64,000 nucleotides of DNA, from NCBI GenBank assembly GCA_024641095.1, contig JAHEDR010000001.1, positions 1-64,000 on the forward strand, in the 5' to 3' direction. The notes beneath the pieces were generated by a model that saw only the letters and a program-made list of their open reading frames with translations, did no database searches and was not told where the DNA came from. Position 1 is the stretch's first letter; each line of letters opens with the position of its first letter. The DNA comes from Rhodoluna sp. GTDB lineage: Bacteria; Actinomycetota; Actinomycetes; Actinomycetales; Microbacteriaceae. Position numbers and translations under genes: made by a program. Below, piece by piece: positions 36,165-46,444 of the stretch.

Positions 36165-37424
36165 ATGAGCGCATTTTCAACCACTCGCAAGTTTGCGGGC
36201 GTTGTTGCAGCAGCTGCAGCAATCTCGCTAGCACTTGCCGGTTGTTCAGCATCTTCAGAGCCAGCCGCTAAGGGCGACGGCGTTCTAAAGATCGGTGGAA
36301 TCATTCCACTAACCGGAGCACTTGCATTCCTTTCACCACCAGAAATTGCTGGTCTTGAGCTAGCTGTTGAAGACATCAACGCAGCCGGTGGTGTACTTGG
36401 CAAGCCAGTTGAGTTCTCAATCGAAGACTCATCAGACGGTGACAACCCAACCGTTGCACCTGCATCAGCTACCAAGCTGATCTCTGAGGGTGTAGACGCA
36501 GTTCTTGGTGCAGCAGCATCAGGTGTTACTCGTCTAATCATCGACCAGATCACACAGGCAAAGGTTGTTCAGATCTCTATGTCTAACACCGCTCCTGACC
36601 TAACCACTTGGAACGACGGCGGTTTCTACTTCCGTACCGCTCCATCTGACCTACTTCAGGGTGCAATCGTTGGTAACCAGATCGTTGCTGATGGTAACGA
36701 GAACGTAGCAATCATCTACCAGCAGACTTCATACGGTGAGGGTCTAGAAGCTAAGGCTAAGGCAATCATCGAAGCAGCTGGTGCGAAGGTTGTTTCATCT
36801 CTACCTTTCCCAGAAGCAGAGACCAACTTCGACAGCATTGTTGACGAGACAATCGCTGCTGGTGCTGACTCAGTTCTAATCGTTTCTTACGACGAGAGCA
36901 AGAAGATCATTCCTGCTCTTCAGAAGAAGAAGTTCGATGGTTCAAAGATTTACCTAGTTGACGGTAACTTGGCTAACTACTCTGACCAGGACTGGAAGTC
37001 ATACCTAAACGGCGCTAAGGGAACTCTTCCTGGTGGCAAGCTAGACGAGGCTTTCAAGAAGCGCGCAGCTGACCTTTACCAGAAGAACCACGGCGAAGAG
37101 CTAAAGGAATTCGCTTACCTTGCAGAGTCATACGACGCAATCATCCTGCTAGCTCTTGCAGCTCAGGAAGCTGGCGATGACTCAGGTGCGTCTATCCAGG
37201 CACACATGACCTCAGTATCAACTGGCGGAACCAAGGTAACCAACTTCGCTGATGGCCTAAAGGTGATCACCGATGGTGGCGACGTTGACTTCGACGGTTT
37301 CTCAGGTCCAATTGAGTTCGACGAGAACGGTGACCCAACAGGTGCATCAATCGGTATCTACCAATACGGCAAGGAAGGTACTTACACCCTTCTTGACGTA
37401 GTTGCAGGTAACTCAGTTAAGTAA
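36165..37424 (+). CDS. ABC transporter substrate-binding lipoprotein, branched-chain amino acid (LivK) type
   Basis: This 419-residue extracellular binding protein has a lipobox LALAGC with the lipidated Cys at residue 27. The mature part is a type I periplasmic-binding fold: LKIGGIIPLTGALAFLSPPEIAGLELAVEDINAAGGVLGKPVEF, AASGVTRLIIDQITQAK, and VAIIYQQTSYGEG. AGGAG lies 8 bases before the ATG. Codon use is like highly expressed genes, suggesting abundant product. It converges on the operon with matching permeases and ATPases. The ligand may be an amino acid or amine rather than leucine. Confidence 0.9.
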   Translation: MSAFSTTRKFAGVVAAAAAISLALAGCSASSEPAAKGDGVLKIGGIIPLTGALAFLSPPEIAGLELAVEDINAAGGVLGKPVEFSIEDSSDGDNPTVAPASATKLISEGVDAVLGAAASGVTRLIIDQITQAKVVQISMSNTAPDLTTWNDGGFYFRTAPSDLLQGAIVGNQIVADGNENVAIIYQQTSYGEGLEAKAKAIIEAAGAKVVSSLPFPEAETNFDSIVDETIAAGADSVLIVSYDESKKIIPALQKKKFDGSKIYLVDGNLANYSDQDWKSYLNGAKGTLPGGKLDEAFKKRAADLYQKNHGEELKEFAYLAESYDAIILLALAAQEAGDDSGASIQAHMTSVSTGGTKVTNFADGLKVITDGGDVDFDGFSGPIEFDENGDPTGASIGIYQYGKEGTYTLLDVVAGNSVK

Positions 37425-37435
37425 TCACTTCTGAT

Positions 37436-37489
37436 TAAAGAAATCCCCCAGCGCAAGTGGATTAAACCACTGGCTGGGGGATTTCTTTA
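37436..37489. terminator. long bidirectional terminator with nested inner hairpin
   Basis: TAAAGAAATCCCCCAGC and GCTGGGGGATTTCTTTA form a perfect 17-bp stem. The enclosed loop folds again as AGTGG-ATTAAA-CCACT. A T-rich arm on either strand suits termination of both the binding-protein gene and the convergent agmatine deiminase operon. Confidence 0.85.
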
Positions 37490-37499
37490 TTTCTAAGGG

Positions 37500-38504
37500 T
37501 TATTTTGGTTGCTGCTGAGTGATGCAGTGAATGCCACCACCGCGCGCAAAAAGTTCTCGCGCATCTACCAAAACGATCTCGCGGTCTGGGTAAACGCTCT
37601 GCAGGGTGGCCACGGCTCGCTCATCGTTTGGGTCATCAAACCCGCACAAGATAACCGCATCGTTAATCACGTAGTGATTGATGTAGCTGTAATCCACAAA
37701 GCCTTCTTCATCTCTAAGCACCTGCGGGGCTGCAACGGGTACCACGGTAAGTTCCGGGTGCTGGGCAAAGGTTGCCAGAACCTCCTTAGAAACCTCGTAA
37801 TCGGGGTGTTCTGGGTTCTCTTGCACGTGCACCAAAACCTTGCCACCGGGCGCAAAGCAGGCCACGATGTCTACGTGGCCACGGGTACCAAACTCGTCGT
37901 AGTCGCGGGTGAGCCCGCGCTTCAGCCAAATGGCCTGGCTGGTGCCAAGCTTGGCGTGAATCTCGGCCTCAACCTCTTGCTTGGTTAGCCCCTGGTTGCG
38001 GCCCTCGCCAAGTTGAACGGTTTCGGTAAGTAGCACGTGGCCCTCGCCATCAACATGAATGCCGCCGCCCTCGTTGATGAGTGATGACTTTAGGTTGGCC
38101 ACACCAATCAACTCGTTAATGGTTTCGGCAACCTTGCTGTCTTTGTCCCACGAGGCCCAGGCCTGCGCACCCCAGCCATTAAAGATCCAATCAACCCCGG
38201 CCAATTTGCCAGACTCATCTTTTACAAAGGTTGGGCCAATGTCGCGCATCCAGGCGTCGTTAAGTTCCGCCTCAATCAGCACCACGCTTTCATCCAGAAA
38301 GCTCGCGGCAATTTTGAAATCCTGCTTTTCGCAAAGCATGGTTACCGGCTCAAAGCGAACAATCGCGTTTGCCACAGCCGCCCAAGTCTTGCGCGCGGCA
38401 AGCACTTCGGAATCGGTGTCGCCGAGTGTGTAACCCTGTGATGGCCAGGCCATCCAGGTCTGCGAGTGTTCTTGCCACTCGGCCGGCATTTTGAACTTAG
38501 GCAT
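37500..38504 (-). CDS. aguA: agmatine deiminase
   Basis: This 334-residue enzyme of the guanidino-group-modifying superfamily hydrolyses agmatine to N-carbamoylputrescine and ammonia. MPAEWQEHSQTWMAWPS, NDAWMRDIGPTFV, EGGGIHVDGEGHVLLTE and the catalytic-Cys motif FARGGGIHCITQQQP are all present. It lies next to N-carbamoylputrescine amidase, giving two consecutive steps of putrescine formation. It is the last gene of the minus-strand operon. Confidence 0.95.
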   Translation of the reverse strand: MPKFKMPAEWQEHSQTWMAWPSQGYTLGDTDSEVLAARKTWAAVANAIVRFEPVTMLCEKQDFKIAASFLDESVVLIEAELNDAWMRDIGPTFVKDESGKLAGVDWIFNGWGAQAWASWDKDSKVAETINELIGVANLKSSLINEGGGIHVDGEGHVLLTETVQLGEGRNQGLTKQEVEAEIHAKLGTSQAIWLKRGLTRDYDEFGTRGHVDIVACFAPGGKVLVHVQENPEHPDYEVSKEVLATFAQHPELTVVPVAAPQVLRDEEGFVDYSYINHYVINDAVILCGFDDPNDERAVATLQSVYPDREIVLVDARELFARGGGIHCITQQQPK

Positions 38505-38516
38505 TTTGAAAACCGA

Positions 38517-39458
38517 TTACTTAACTGGCTTGATTAGTTCGTCGTAGGTGTCTGGGCGACGTGTTGCCAAGAAAGGGAACAGATCAAGCCAGTCGCGGCG
38601 CTGATCTAGATCTAGGTCGGCAACCAAAACTTCGTCACCCTCGCGCGCTGCACGTATTAATACGCGGCCGTAAGGGTCGCTAATAAAGCTGCTGCCATAG
38701 AAAGTGATTGTGCCTTCGTTGCCGTAGCGGTTTGGTACCACCATGAAAGTTCCGTTGGCAATTCCGTTGCCAATAATCACTTGGCGCCAAAGTGGCTCGG
38801 TGTCGAACTCTGTGTGGTCTGGTTCGGAACCAATTGCGGTTGGATAGGCAAGTACCTCGGCACCGCGAAGTGAATAATTACGTGCAACCTCAGGGAACCA
38901 TTCGTCCCAGCAAGTTGGCAAACCAAACTTTGCGCTGGTGCCATCAAGAATCATTTCGTAAACCGGATACGGTTCGCCGGCTGCCGGGCCCTGAGTGAAG
39001 TACTTGTCTTCGTAGTAACCCGCAGTCACCGGAATGTGCAGCTTTGGGGTGCGCGCAACAATCTCACCGTTTGGTGCCACGATGATTGCCACATTCAAAC
39101 CGCGGCCATCGGCAAAATCGGCTTTTTCAAAAAGCGATGCATGCACGTAGATGTTGTTTGCCTTTGCGGCTGCCGCGGCAAAGCGGTGGGTTGGTCCGTC
39201 AACCAGCGGCTCTGCCTCGGCACCTGGGTCGCCGGTTGGCTTTACGTCGGCCATGTAGCGGCTAAGGGTTAGCTCCTGCAGGAACACAATCTTGGCGCCC
39301 TCTTTGGCGGCCGCGGCAATGCCCTCGTTTAGTTTGGTCAGGTGCTCAGCTGAATCGGCATGCCACTTGGTTTGCACTAGAGCCACGCGCAGGGGAGCGC
39401 GACTTGCTTCATGAACTCTGGCTAGTGATGGCTGCGCTTTGGCTACAGATACCTTCAT
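38517..39458 (-). CDS. aguB: N-carbamoylputrescine amidase (nitrilase superfamily)
   Basis: This 313-residue carbon-nitrogen hydrolase is predicted to convert N-carbamoylputrescine to putrescine, CO2 and ammonia. The Glu-Lys-Cys triad is visible in FLQELTLSRY, KLHIPV and GLPTCWDEWFPEVARNYSLRGAEVLAYPTAIGSEPDH; the last block is characteristic of AguB. A roughly 20-residue N-terminal extension precedes the usual RVALVQ start. Adjacency to aguA supports the call; other amides remain possible. Confidence 0.9.
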   Translation of the reverse strand: MKVSVAKAQPSLARVHEASRAPLRVALVQTKWHADSAEHLTKLNEGIAAAAKEGAKIVFLQELTLSRYMADVKPTGDPGAEAEPLVDGPTHRFAAAAAKANNIYVHASLFEKADFADGRGLNVAIIVAPNGEIVARTPKLHIPVTAGYYEDKYFTQGPAAGEPYPVYEMILDGTSAKFGLPTCWDEWFPEVARNYSLRGAEVLAYPTAIGSEPDHTEFDTEPLWRQVIIGNGIANGTFMVVPNRYGNEGTITFYGSSFISDPYGRVLIRAAREGDEVLVADLDLDQRRDWLDLFPFLATRRPDTYDELIKPVK

Positions 39459-39471
39459 TTTTTACCTTTGT

Positions 39472-40833
39472 TTATTCGTTCATACTGTCGAGAATTTTTA
39501 CTAATTCTTCAAGTTGGGTCTTGGTGTTCACAATCGCAAATCGAGCATTTGGTTTGCCGTGGTGTGAGCTTGGTACTACAAAAGCCTGCTGGCGGGCCAA
39601 AAGTTTCTCTGACCACGCGTTGTACTCGTTAATGCCCCATCCTTGCTTTTCAAAAACCACAACCGATAACTCCGGTTCGCGCACAAGTTTTAGATCTTCA
39701 CGAGACTTGATGACATCGGCAATCTGCCGAGCTAGATCAATGTTGTACTTCACGCCCTCGCGGTAGGCAGCAATGCCGTGAGTAGCGAGCGAGAACCAAA
39801 GTGGCAAACCGCGTGGTCGGCGAGTGAGGTTGTAGGCGTAATCTGATGGGTTCCAGTCACCGGTCTCGGTAAGCACATCAAGGTAGTCGCCGTGCTGGGT
39901 GTGTGCCTCGTGGGCAATCGCAGGGTTTTTATAAACCAACGCGCAGGCATCAAACGGGGCAAACAGCCACTTGTGCGGGTCAACAATAAAGCTGTCTGCG
40001 TTCTCGATTCCGGCATAAAGCTCGCGGCTGCCTGGCGAGATGATTCCGGCCAAGCCATAGGCGCCGTCAATGTGCAGCCAAATTCCGTTTGCGTTTGCAA
40101 TCTGCGCAATCTCACTGATTCGGTCAACAATGCCAAAGTTTGTTGTTCCGGCGGTTGCCACAATCGCAAAAACGGAATCGGTGTTGCCATCAAGAGCAGC
40201 CTCAACCGCGGCACCGGTAAGTTTTCCAAACTGGTCTACCTGGGCCTTAATGATTTCAACGTCCATCACTGCGGCTGCCGACTTAAGTGAAGAGTGGGCT
40301 TCCTCGCTGCAAATGAATTTCCACTTGCCAGGCATTTGCTTTCCGCCCTGTACCAACTTGCGCTTAGCCGAGTGACGCGCAGCCACGAGTGCACTTAGGT
40401 TGCCAAGGGTTCCGCCCTGCACAAAGACACCGCCGGCTTCTTTGCCAAAGCCAACCTCGCTGGCAAGCCAGGCAAGCACTTCGTTTTCAGCGTGCACCGC
40501 ACCGGCGCCCTCCATCCACGAGCCACCGTAGATTGCCGATGCCGAAACAATCAGGTCAAAAAGCTTTGATGCCTCGGTAGGTGCAGAGGGAATGAACGAA
40601 AGGTAGTTTGGGTGATCGGTAGAGATAGTTGCCGGCGCAAGCACCTCGGCAAAAACATTCAGCGCAGCTGTGCCGCCAATGCCTGCCTCGGTAATGGTTT
40701 TACCGGCGGCAGCCCTCAAGAATTCTGGTGACTGCGGCCCATCAAGCGGAGGTGGGTTGTACTCAAGCCGGGTGCGAGCGTATTCAAATACTTGTTCTCG
40801 CAGTGCTTCAGAGTTGTCACCAAGTTGGTGCAT
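39472..40833 (-). CDS. group II pyridoxal-phosphate amino acid decarboxylase
   Basis: This 453-residue PLP enzyme belongs to the aromatic amino acid / glutamate decarboxylase superfamily. VQGGTLGNLSALVAAR, ATAGTTNFGIVDRI, WLHIDGAYG and the PLP-lysine motif FIVDPHKWLFAPFD are clear. Annotation by similarity would be aromatic-L-amino-acid decarboxylase. The adjacent aguB and aguA genes make arginine decarboxylation to agmatine an attractive alternative, but this is inferred from context; known arginine decarboxylases mostly have other folds. It starts a few bases after livF in the same operon. Confidence 0.85.
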   Translation of the reverse strand: MHQLGDNSEALREQVFEYARTRLEYNPPPLDGPQSPEFLRAAAGKTITEAGIGGTAALNVFAEVLAPATISTDHPNYLSFIPSAPTEASKLFDLIVSASAIYGGSWMEGAGAVHAENEVLAWLASEVGFGKEAGGVFVQGGTLGNLSALVAARHSAKRKLVQGGKQMPGKWKFICSEEAHSSLKSAAAVMDVEIIKAQVDQFGKLTGAAVEAALDGNTDSVFAIVATAGTTNFGIVDRISEIAQIANANGIWLHIDGAYGLAGIISPGSRELYAGIENADSFIVDPHKWLFAPFDACALVYKNPAIAHEAHTQHGDYLDVLTETGDWNPSDYAYNLTRRPRGLPLWFSLATHGIAAYREGVKYNIDLARQIADVIKSREDLKLVREPELSVVVFEKQGWGINEYNAWSEKLLARQQAFVVPSSHHGKPNARFAIVNTKTQLEELVKILDSMNE

Positions 40834-40837
40834 TTGA

Positions 40838-41572
40838 TTACTTCAGATCAGCTAGGTTGCCCAGGTAGAGCTCAATCATCTTAGGGTCGTTCAAAAGTTC
40901 ACGACCGGTTCCGGTGTGAGCATCTTTACCCTGATCAAGCACGTATGCGCGGTCACAAATCTGCAAGCAACGACGTGCGTTCTGCTCAACCATGATTACG
41001 GTTACGCCGGCCTGGTTAACTTCTTTCACGCGAAGGAAGGCCTCGTCTTGGCGAACCGGTGATAGACCGGCTGAAGGCTCATCAAGAAGCAACACCGATG
41101 GGTCAATCATTAGTGCGCGACCCATGGCAACCATCTGACGCTCACCACCCGATAGCGAACCGGCGCGCTGGTGACGACGCTTACCTAGGTCAGGGAAGAT
41201 GTTGGTCACAAATTCAAAACGCTCGTTGAAACGCTTTGGAGTCTGGAAAACACCCATCTCAAGGTTCTCTTCAATGGTCAAGCTTGGGAACACGTTGTTG
41301 GTCTGTGGCACGAATGCAACACCTTTTGAAACCAACTTGTTTGCCTTAAGTCCGGTGATGTCTTCACCGTTTAGCCAAACTTTGCCCGAGCGAATATTTA
41401 CCTGGCCAAAGATTGACTTCAACAAAGTTGACTTACCGGCACCGTTAGGGCCGATGATGCCAATCAGGTCACCTTCGAAAGCGGTTAGGGAACAACCGTT
41501 AAGAATGTTGATGCCCGGCAGGTAGCCTGCGTGAAGGTCGTCTGCGTGAACTACTGGAGTCTTGGTAGCCAT
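40838..41572 (-). CDS. livF: ABC transporter ATP-binding protein, LivF type
   Basis: This 244-residue ATPase powers the branched-chain-amino-acid-type importer. Walker A is GPNGAGKSTLLKSIFG, the signature is LSGGERQMVAMGRALM, and Walker B is VLLLDEPSAGLSP. VEQNARRCLQICDRAYVLDQG is typical of LivF, and its length is typical. It lies between livG and the decarboxylase gene with spacers of a few bases. Confidence 0.94.
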   Translation of the reverse strand: MATKTPVVHADDLHAGYLPGINILNGCSLTAFEGDLIGIIGPNGAGKSTLLKSIFGQVNIRSGKVWLNGEDITGLKANKLVSKGVAFVPQTNNVFPSLTIEENLEMGVFQTPKRFNERFEFVTNIFPDLGKRRHQRAGSLSGGERQMVAMGRALMIDPSVLLLDEPSAGLSPVRQDEAFLRVKEVNQAGVTVIMVEQNARRCLQICDRAYVLDQGKDAHTGTGRELLNDPKMIELYLGNLADLK

Positions 41573-41574
41573 TT

Positions 41575-42429
41575 CTACTTACCCTTCACAACTTTGATTG
41601 CCACGGTACCTAGATCGGTGTCTGCGTGAGCACCAAGGTAGGCATCGATAACTGCTTGGTCTTTCATAACAACAGCCGGTGGGCCTTCGGCAACGATCTT
41701 GCCCTCGGCCATTACAACAACCCAGTCACTGATGTGACGAACCATGTGCATGTCGTGTTCAACAAAAAGCACTGTGGTGCCGTTCTTCTTTAGGTCTTTA
41801 ATGTGCTCAAGCAGGCTCTGAGTTAGGGCAGGGTTCACACCAGCCATTGGCTCGTCAAGCATCACAAGCTTTGGGTCACTCATTAGGGCACGTGCCATCT
41901 CAAGCAACTTGCGCTGACCACCAGACAACGCAGCTGCGTAGTCCTCACGCTTTGCATCAAGCTTGAAGCGCTTAAGTAGGTCGTCTGCCTTTGCTGTGAT
42001 CTGGTTCTCGTATTTCACCCAAAGTGGTTTAAGGAATGAGCGCAAGAAGTTTTCGCCAGGCTGGTCTTGAGCACCAAGACGCATGTTGTCGATAACGGTC
42101 AGCAGGCTAAGTGCCTTGGTCAACTGGAAGGTGCGAACCATTCCAAGACGGGCAACCTTATAAGAAGGAACACCAGCCAAGTTCTTGCCGTCGTAAATCC
42201 AAGTGCCGGTGTTTGGTTTGTCGAAACCGGTCAACAGGTTAAACAATGTGGTTTTACCTGCACCGTTAGGACCAATCAACGCGGTTATCTGCCCACGAGG
42301 AATTTCAAGGTGAGCCACGTCAACTGCGGTAAGACCACCAAACTGACGAGTCACGTTGTCTGCAACAAGAATTGGATCAACCTTCTTGCAACCAGGCGCA
42401 GCGGCGCCAACAGAAATGTTGTTAGCCAT
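41575..42429 (-). CDS. livG: ABC transporter ATP-binding protein, LivG type
   Basis: This 284-residue ATPase is the second nucleotide-binding subunit. It shows LIGPNGAGKTTLFNLLTGF, ALSGGQRKLLEMARALMSDPKLVMLDEPMAGVNP and FVEHDMHMVRHISDWVVVMAEGKIVAEG. The LivG-specific insertion after Walker A (MVRTFQLTKALSLLTVIDNM) is present. An N-terminal run of about 20 residues and a C-terminal tail extend the core. It overlaps livM by eight bases. Confidence 0.94.
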   Translation of the reverse strand: MANNISVGAAAPGCKKVDPILVADNVTRQFGGLTAVDVAHLEIPRGQITALIGPNGAGKTTLFNLLTGFDKPNTGTWIYDGKNLAGVPSYKVARLGMVRTFQLTKALSLLTVIDNMRLGAQDQPGENFLRSFLKPLWVKYENQITAKADDLLKRFKLDAKREDYAAALSGGQRKLLEMARALMSDPKLVMLDEPMAGVNPALTQSLLEHIKDLKKNGTTVLFVEHDMHMVRHISDWVVVMAEGKIVAEGPPAVVMKDQAVIDAYLGAHADTDLGTVAIKVVKGK

Positions 42430-43405
42430 TGAACTGCATCTCCTTCTTGTTTCCGAAAATACCCTGTGGTCTAAAGATCACCAGTGCCATCAATGCAAGA
42501 CCAATGATTAGGAATCTAACCTGACCAACCTGAGGTGGCGAGAGGAAGTTGATAACACCTACATCTACCAGTCCGCCAATAATGCTCTGGGTCAAAGTAA
42601 GCAGCAAGAAGAACAACATGCCACCAACGATTGGGCCAAGAATTGTTGCAGCTCCACCTAGAAGTAGCACGGTCCAGATCATGAAGGTGAAGTTTGTTCC
42701 CCATGAAGCAGGCTGTACGTTTGAAAGATTTAGCACAAAGATCATTCCACCAAGTGCAGCGATTACACCACCGATGATTAGAGCTTGAAGCTTGTAGGCG
42801 AACACGTTCTTACCAAGTGAACGAACCGCGTCCTCGTCTTCGCGAATGCCGCGAAGCACGCGGCCCCAAGGTGAGCGCATTACAAACATCACAAATAGCG
42901 CTGCTAGCACAACAGTTAACCAGCCAACGATGCGCATCCAAAGCTCTTCTTCGCGGAACACGAAGGGGCCAAAGCCGTATTCGCCATCTGGGAACGGGTT
43001 CAGGGCGCGGAATTCTTCGTTGAATGCACTAAGTCCTGCTGAACCACCGGTTACCCCGGCGAAGCCAGAGGTAAGCATCAGGTAGCGGAAGATCTCAGCT
43101 GCAGCAATAGTCACGATCGCCAAATAATCGGCACGTAGACGCAGGGTTGGGATACCCAATACCAATGCAAAAATCACCGCGCAAGCCATACCGAACAAGA
43201 TTGCAACGGCAGTTGGCATGCCAAAAGTCAAAATACCAATTGCCATACCGTAGGCGCCAACCGCGGCAAACGCAGCTTGACCAAAATTCATCAAGCCGGT
43301 AAATCCAAAGTGCACAGCTAGGCCAATTGCACAAAGAATGTAAGCCGCAGTAAGCGGGCTAATCAGCTCGCCTAGTGCGAGGTTGAAAATCGCTAACCAA
43401 TCCAT
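42422..43405 (-). CDS. livM: ABC transporter permease, LivM type
   Basis: This 327-residue integral membrane protein has about eight or nine helices. AVHFGFTGLMNFGQAAFAAVGAYG, RLRADYLAIVTIAAAEIFRY and the coupling segment RSPWGRVLRGIREDEDAVRSLGKNVFAYKLQAL are conserved LivM features. The GSAGLSAFNEEFRALNPFPDGEYGFGPF loop is extracytoplasmic. AAGGAG lies before its ATG. It follows the livH-like gene by nine bases. Confidence 0.93.
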   Translation of the reverse strand: MDWLAIFNLALGELISPLTAAYILCAIGLAVHFGFTGLMNFGQAAFAAVGAYGMAIGILTFGMPTAVAILFGMACAVIFALVLGIPTLRLRADYLAIVTIAAAEIFRYLMLTSGFAGVTGGSAGLSAFNEEFRALNPFPDGEYGFGPFVFREEELWMRIVGWLTVVLAALFVMFVMRSPWGRVLRGIREDEDAVRSLGKNVFAYKLQALIIGGVIAALGGMIFVLNLSNVQPASWGTNFTFMIWTVLLLGGAATILGPIVGGMLFFLLLTLTQSIIGGLVDVGVINFLSPPQVGQVRFLIIGLALMALVIFRPQGIFGNKKEMQFNG

Positions 43406-43414
43406 GATCTCTCC

Positions 43415-44734
43415 TTAGCCGATTCTCTGCTTCTTGCCCAGAACACCCTGAGGGCGCACTAGAAGAACCAAAATCAAAATGATTAGTGAAGCCGCGTACT
43501 TTAGGTCTGCAGGTAGAACAAGCGATGAAAGCTCAACTACGAAACCGATAATTAGGGCACCAACGGTTGCACCAAGTGAGGTTCCCAAACCACCCAGGGT
43601 GGTAGCTGCGAACAACAGCAACAGAATCTGGAAACCGGTTAGCCAGTTTGCCTGGAACTGCAAACCGTAAAGCATTCCGGCAAGACCAGTAAGCGCACCT
43701 GCAACGACCCAAACAATGCGAATGATCTTTTCAACGTCAATACCGGTTGAAGCTGCAAGCGAAGCATTGTCGCTTACTGCTCGAGTTGCCTTACCAATGC
43801 GAGTGCGGGTTAAGAACAGGGCAACTGCAGCAAGAGTTACAACTGAAATTGCCATGGAACCAATTGAGTTCGCAGTGGTAATAATGGGTCCAAACTCAAC
43901 TGCCTGAAAGTCTCCAGAAATAACTTTGGTCTCGCCATCGAAAACAATTAGCAGAACATAACGCAAGAAAATTCCGAAACCAATTGAGACGATCATCATT
44001 TGGTTTAGACCAAGGCGACGACCGCGAAGTGGCTTCCAAAGTGCGGCATCTTGTAACCAACCAAATGCGGCGCTGATTGCAATGGTGATTACCGCAGAAA
44101 TAATTAGTGGAAGATCAAGTACTGCGTAGAACAACCAGGTGGTCAAAGCACCAAAGGTAACCATTTCACCGTGAGCAAAGTTGCTAAGACCGGTGGTGCC
44201 AAAAATAAGTGAAATACCAATCGCAGCAATTGCAAGCAGCAAACCAAGATTCAGTCCGGCAAAAGCGCGAATGGCAATCTGATCCAGAATTGGTGTTTCA
44301 ACGCGGGTATCAACACCGAGTGGGAATAGCACCGATGCAGTTTCAACCATGGTTAAGTCGGCAGTACGCACGGTGGTTTCTGGGTCGCGAAGCCCAACAC
44401 CTTCAGGCAGGCTGTCTAGCTGAATCTCAACCTTGTACTCTGCCTTGGTTGGAACGTTTAGTGACCAAAGACCATCGGCATCGGTTGTTGCGATCTCTTC
44501 AAAGCTTGGGCCGGTTACCTTTAATTCAATTCCAGCTACTCCAACGCCCTCGTTCTTAACCTTTCCCTTAATTACCAAGGAAGAGCCGTCCGCAGGGGCA
44601 GGGGTTTCGTCGGCAGCGCTCGCCGGAACAGCTGAGAACAGCATTCCAAATACAACAGCGAGGGCACCGAGCCAGATGGCAACTGGGCGATTCAGGCCCA
44701 GAATGCCTCTTTTGCTAAGTGTTAGGGGGTTCAA
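43415..44734 (-). CDS. livH: LivH-type ABC permease with extra N-terminal extracellular domain
   Basis: Roughly 439 residues combine a signal-anchor (LNRPVAIWLGALAVVFGMLFSAVPASAA), a beta-sandwich like the carboxypeptidase regulatory fold (VIKGKVKNEGVGVAGIELKVTGPSFEEIATTDADGLWSLNVPTKAEYKVEI), and a LivH permease (GISLIFGTTGLSNFAHGEMVTFGALTTW; RAVSDNASLAASTGIDVEKIIRIVWVVAGALTGLAGMLYGL). LivH alone is about 290 residues. I prefer the TTG at 44734, which has GGAGG 7 bases upstream, over the ORF-track ATG at 44779, which has none. It is the first gene of the seven-gene operon. Confidence 0.88.
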   Translation of the reverse strand: MNPLTLSKRGILGLNRPVAIWLGALAVVFGMLFSAVPASAADETPAPADGSSLVIKGKVKNEGVGVAGIELKVTGPSFEEIATTDADGLWSLNVPTKAEYKVEIQLDSLPEGVGLRDPETTVRTADLTMVETASVLFPLGVDTRVETPILDQIAIRAFAGLNLGLLLAIAAIGISLIFGTTGLSNFAHGEMVTFGALTTWLFYAVLDLPLIISAVITIAISAAFGWLQDAALWKPLRGRRLGLNQMMIVSIGFGIFLRYVLLIVFDGETKVISGDFQAVEFGPIITTANSIGSMAISVVTLAAVALFLTRTRIGKATRAVSDNASLAASTGIDVEKIIRIVWVVAGALTGLAGMLYGLQFQANWLTGFQILLLLFAATTLGGLGTSLGATVGALIIGFVVELSSLVLPADLKYAASLIILILVLLVRPQGVLGKKQRIG

Positions 44735-44833
44735 AAGCCAGCCTCCGTCATTAAAACGAGGCGCTTCGCCCCGTCGCATTTTCGTTTATTTACATTACGC
44801 CAATAAGAGGCGGCATTTTCCTCTGTTGCCTAA

Positions 44834-46426
<1,593 letters not shown>

Positions 46427-46444
46427 AAAGCGATTTAGGAAATA

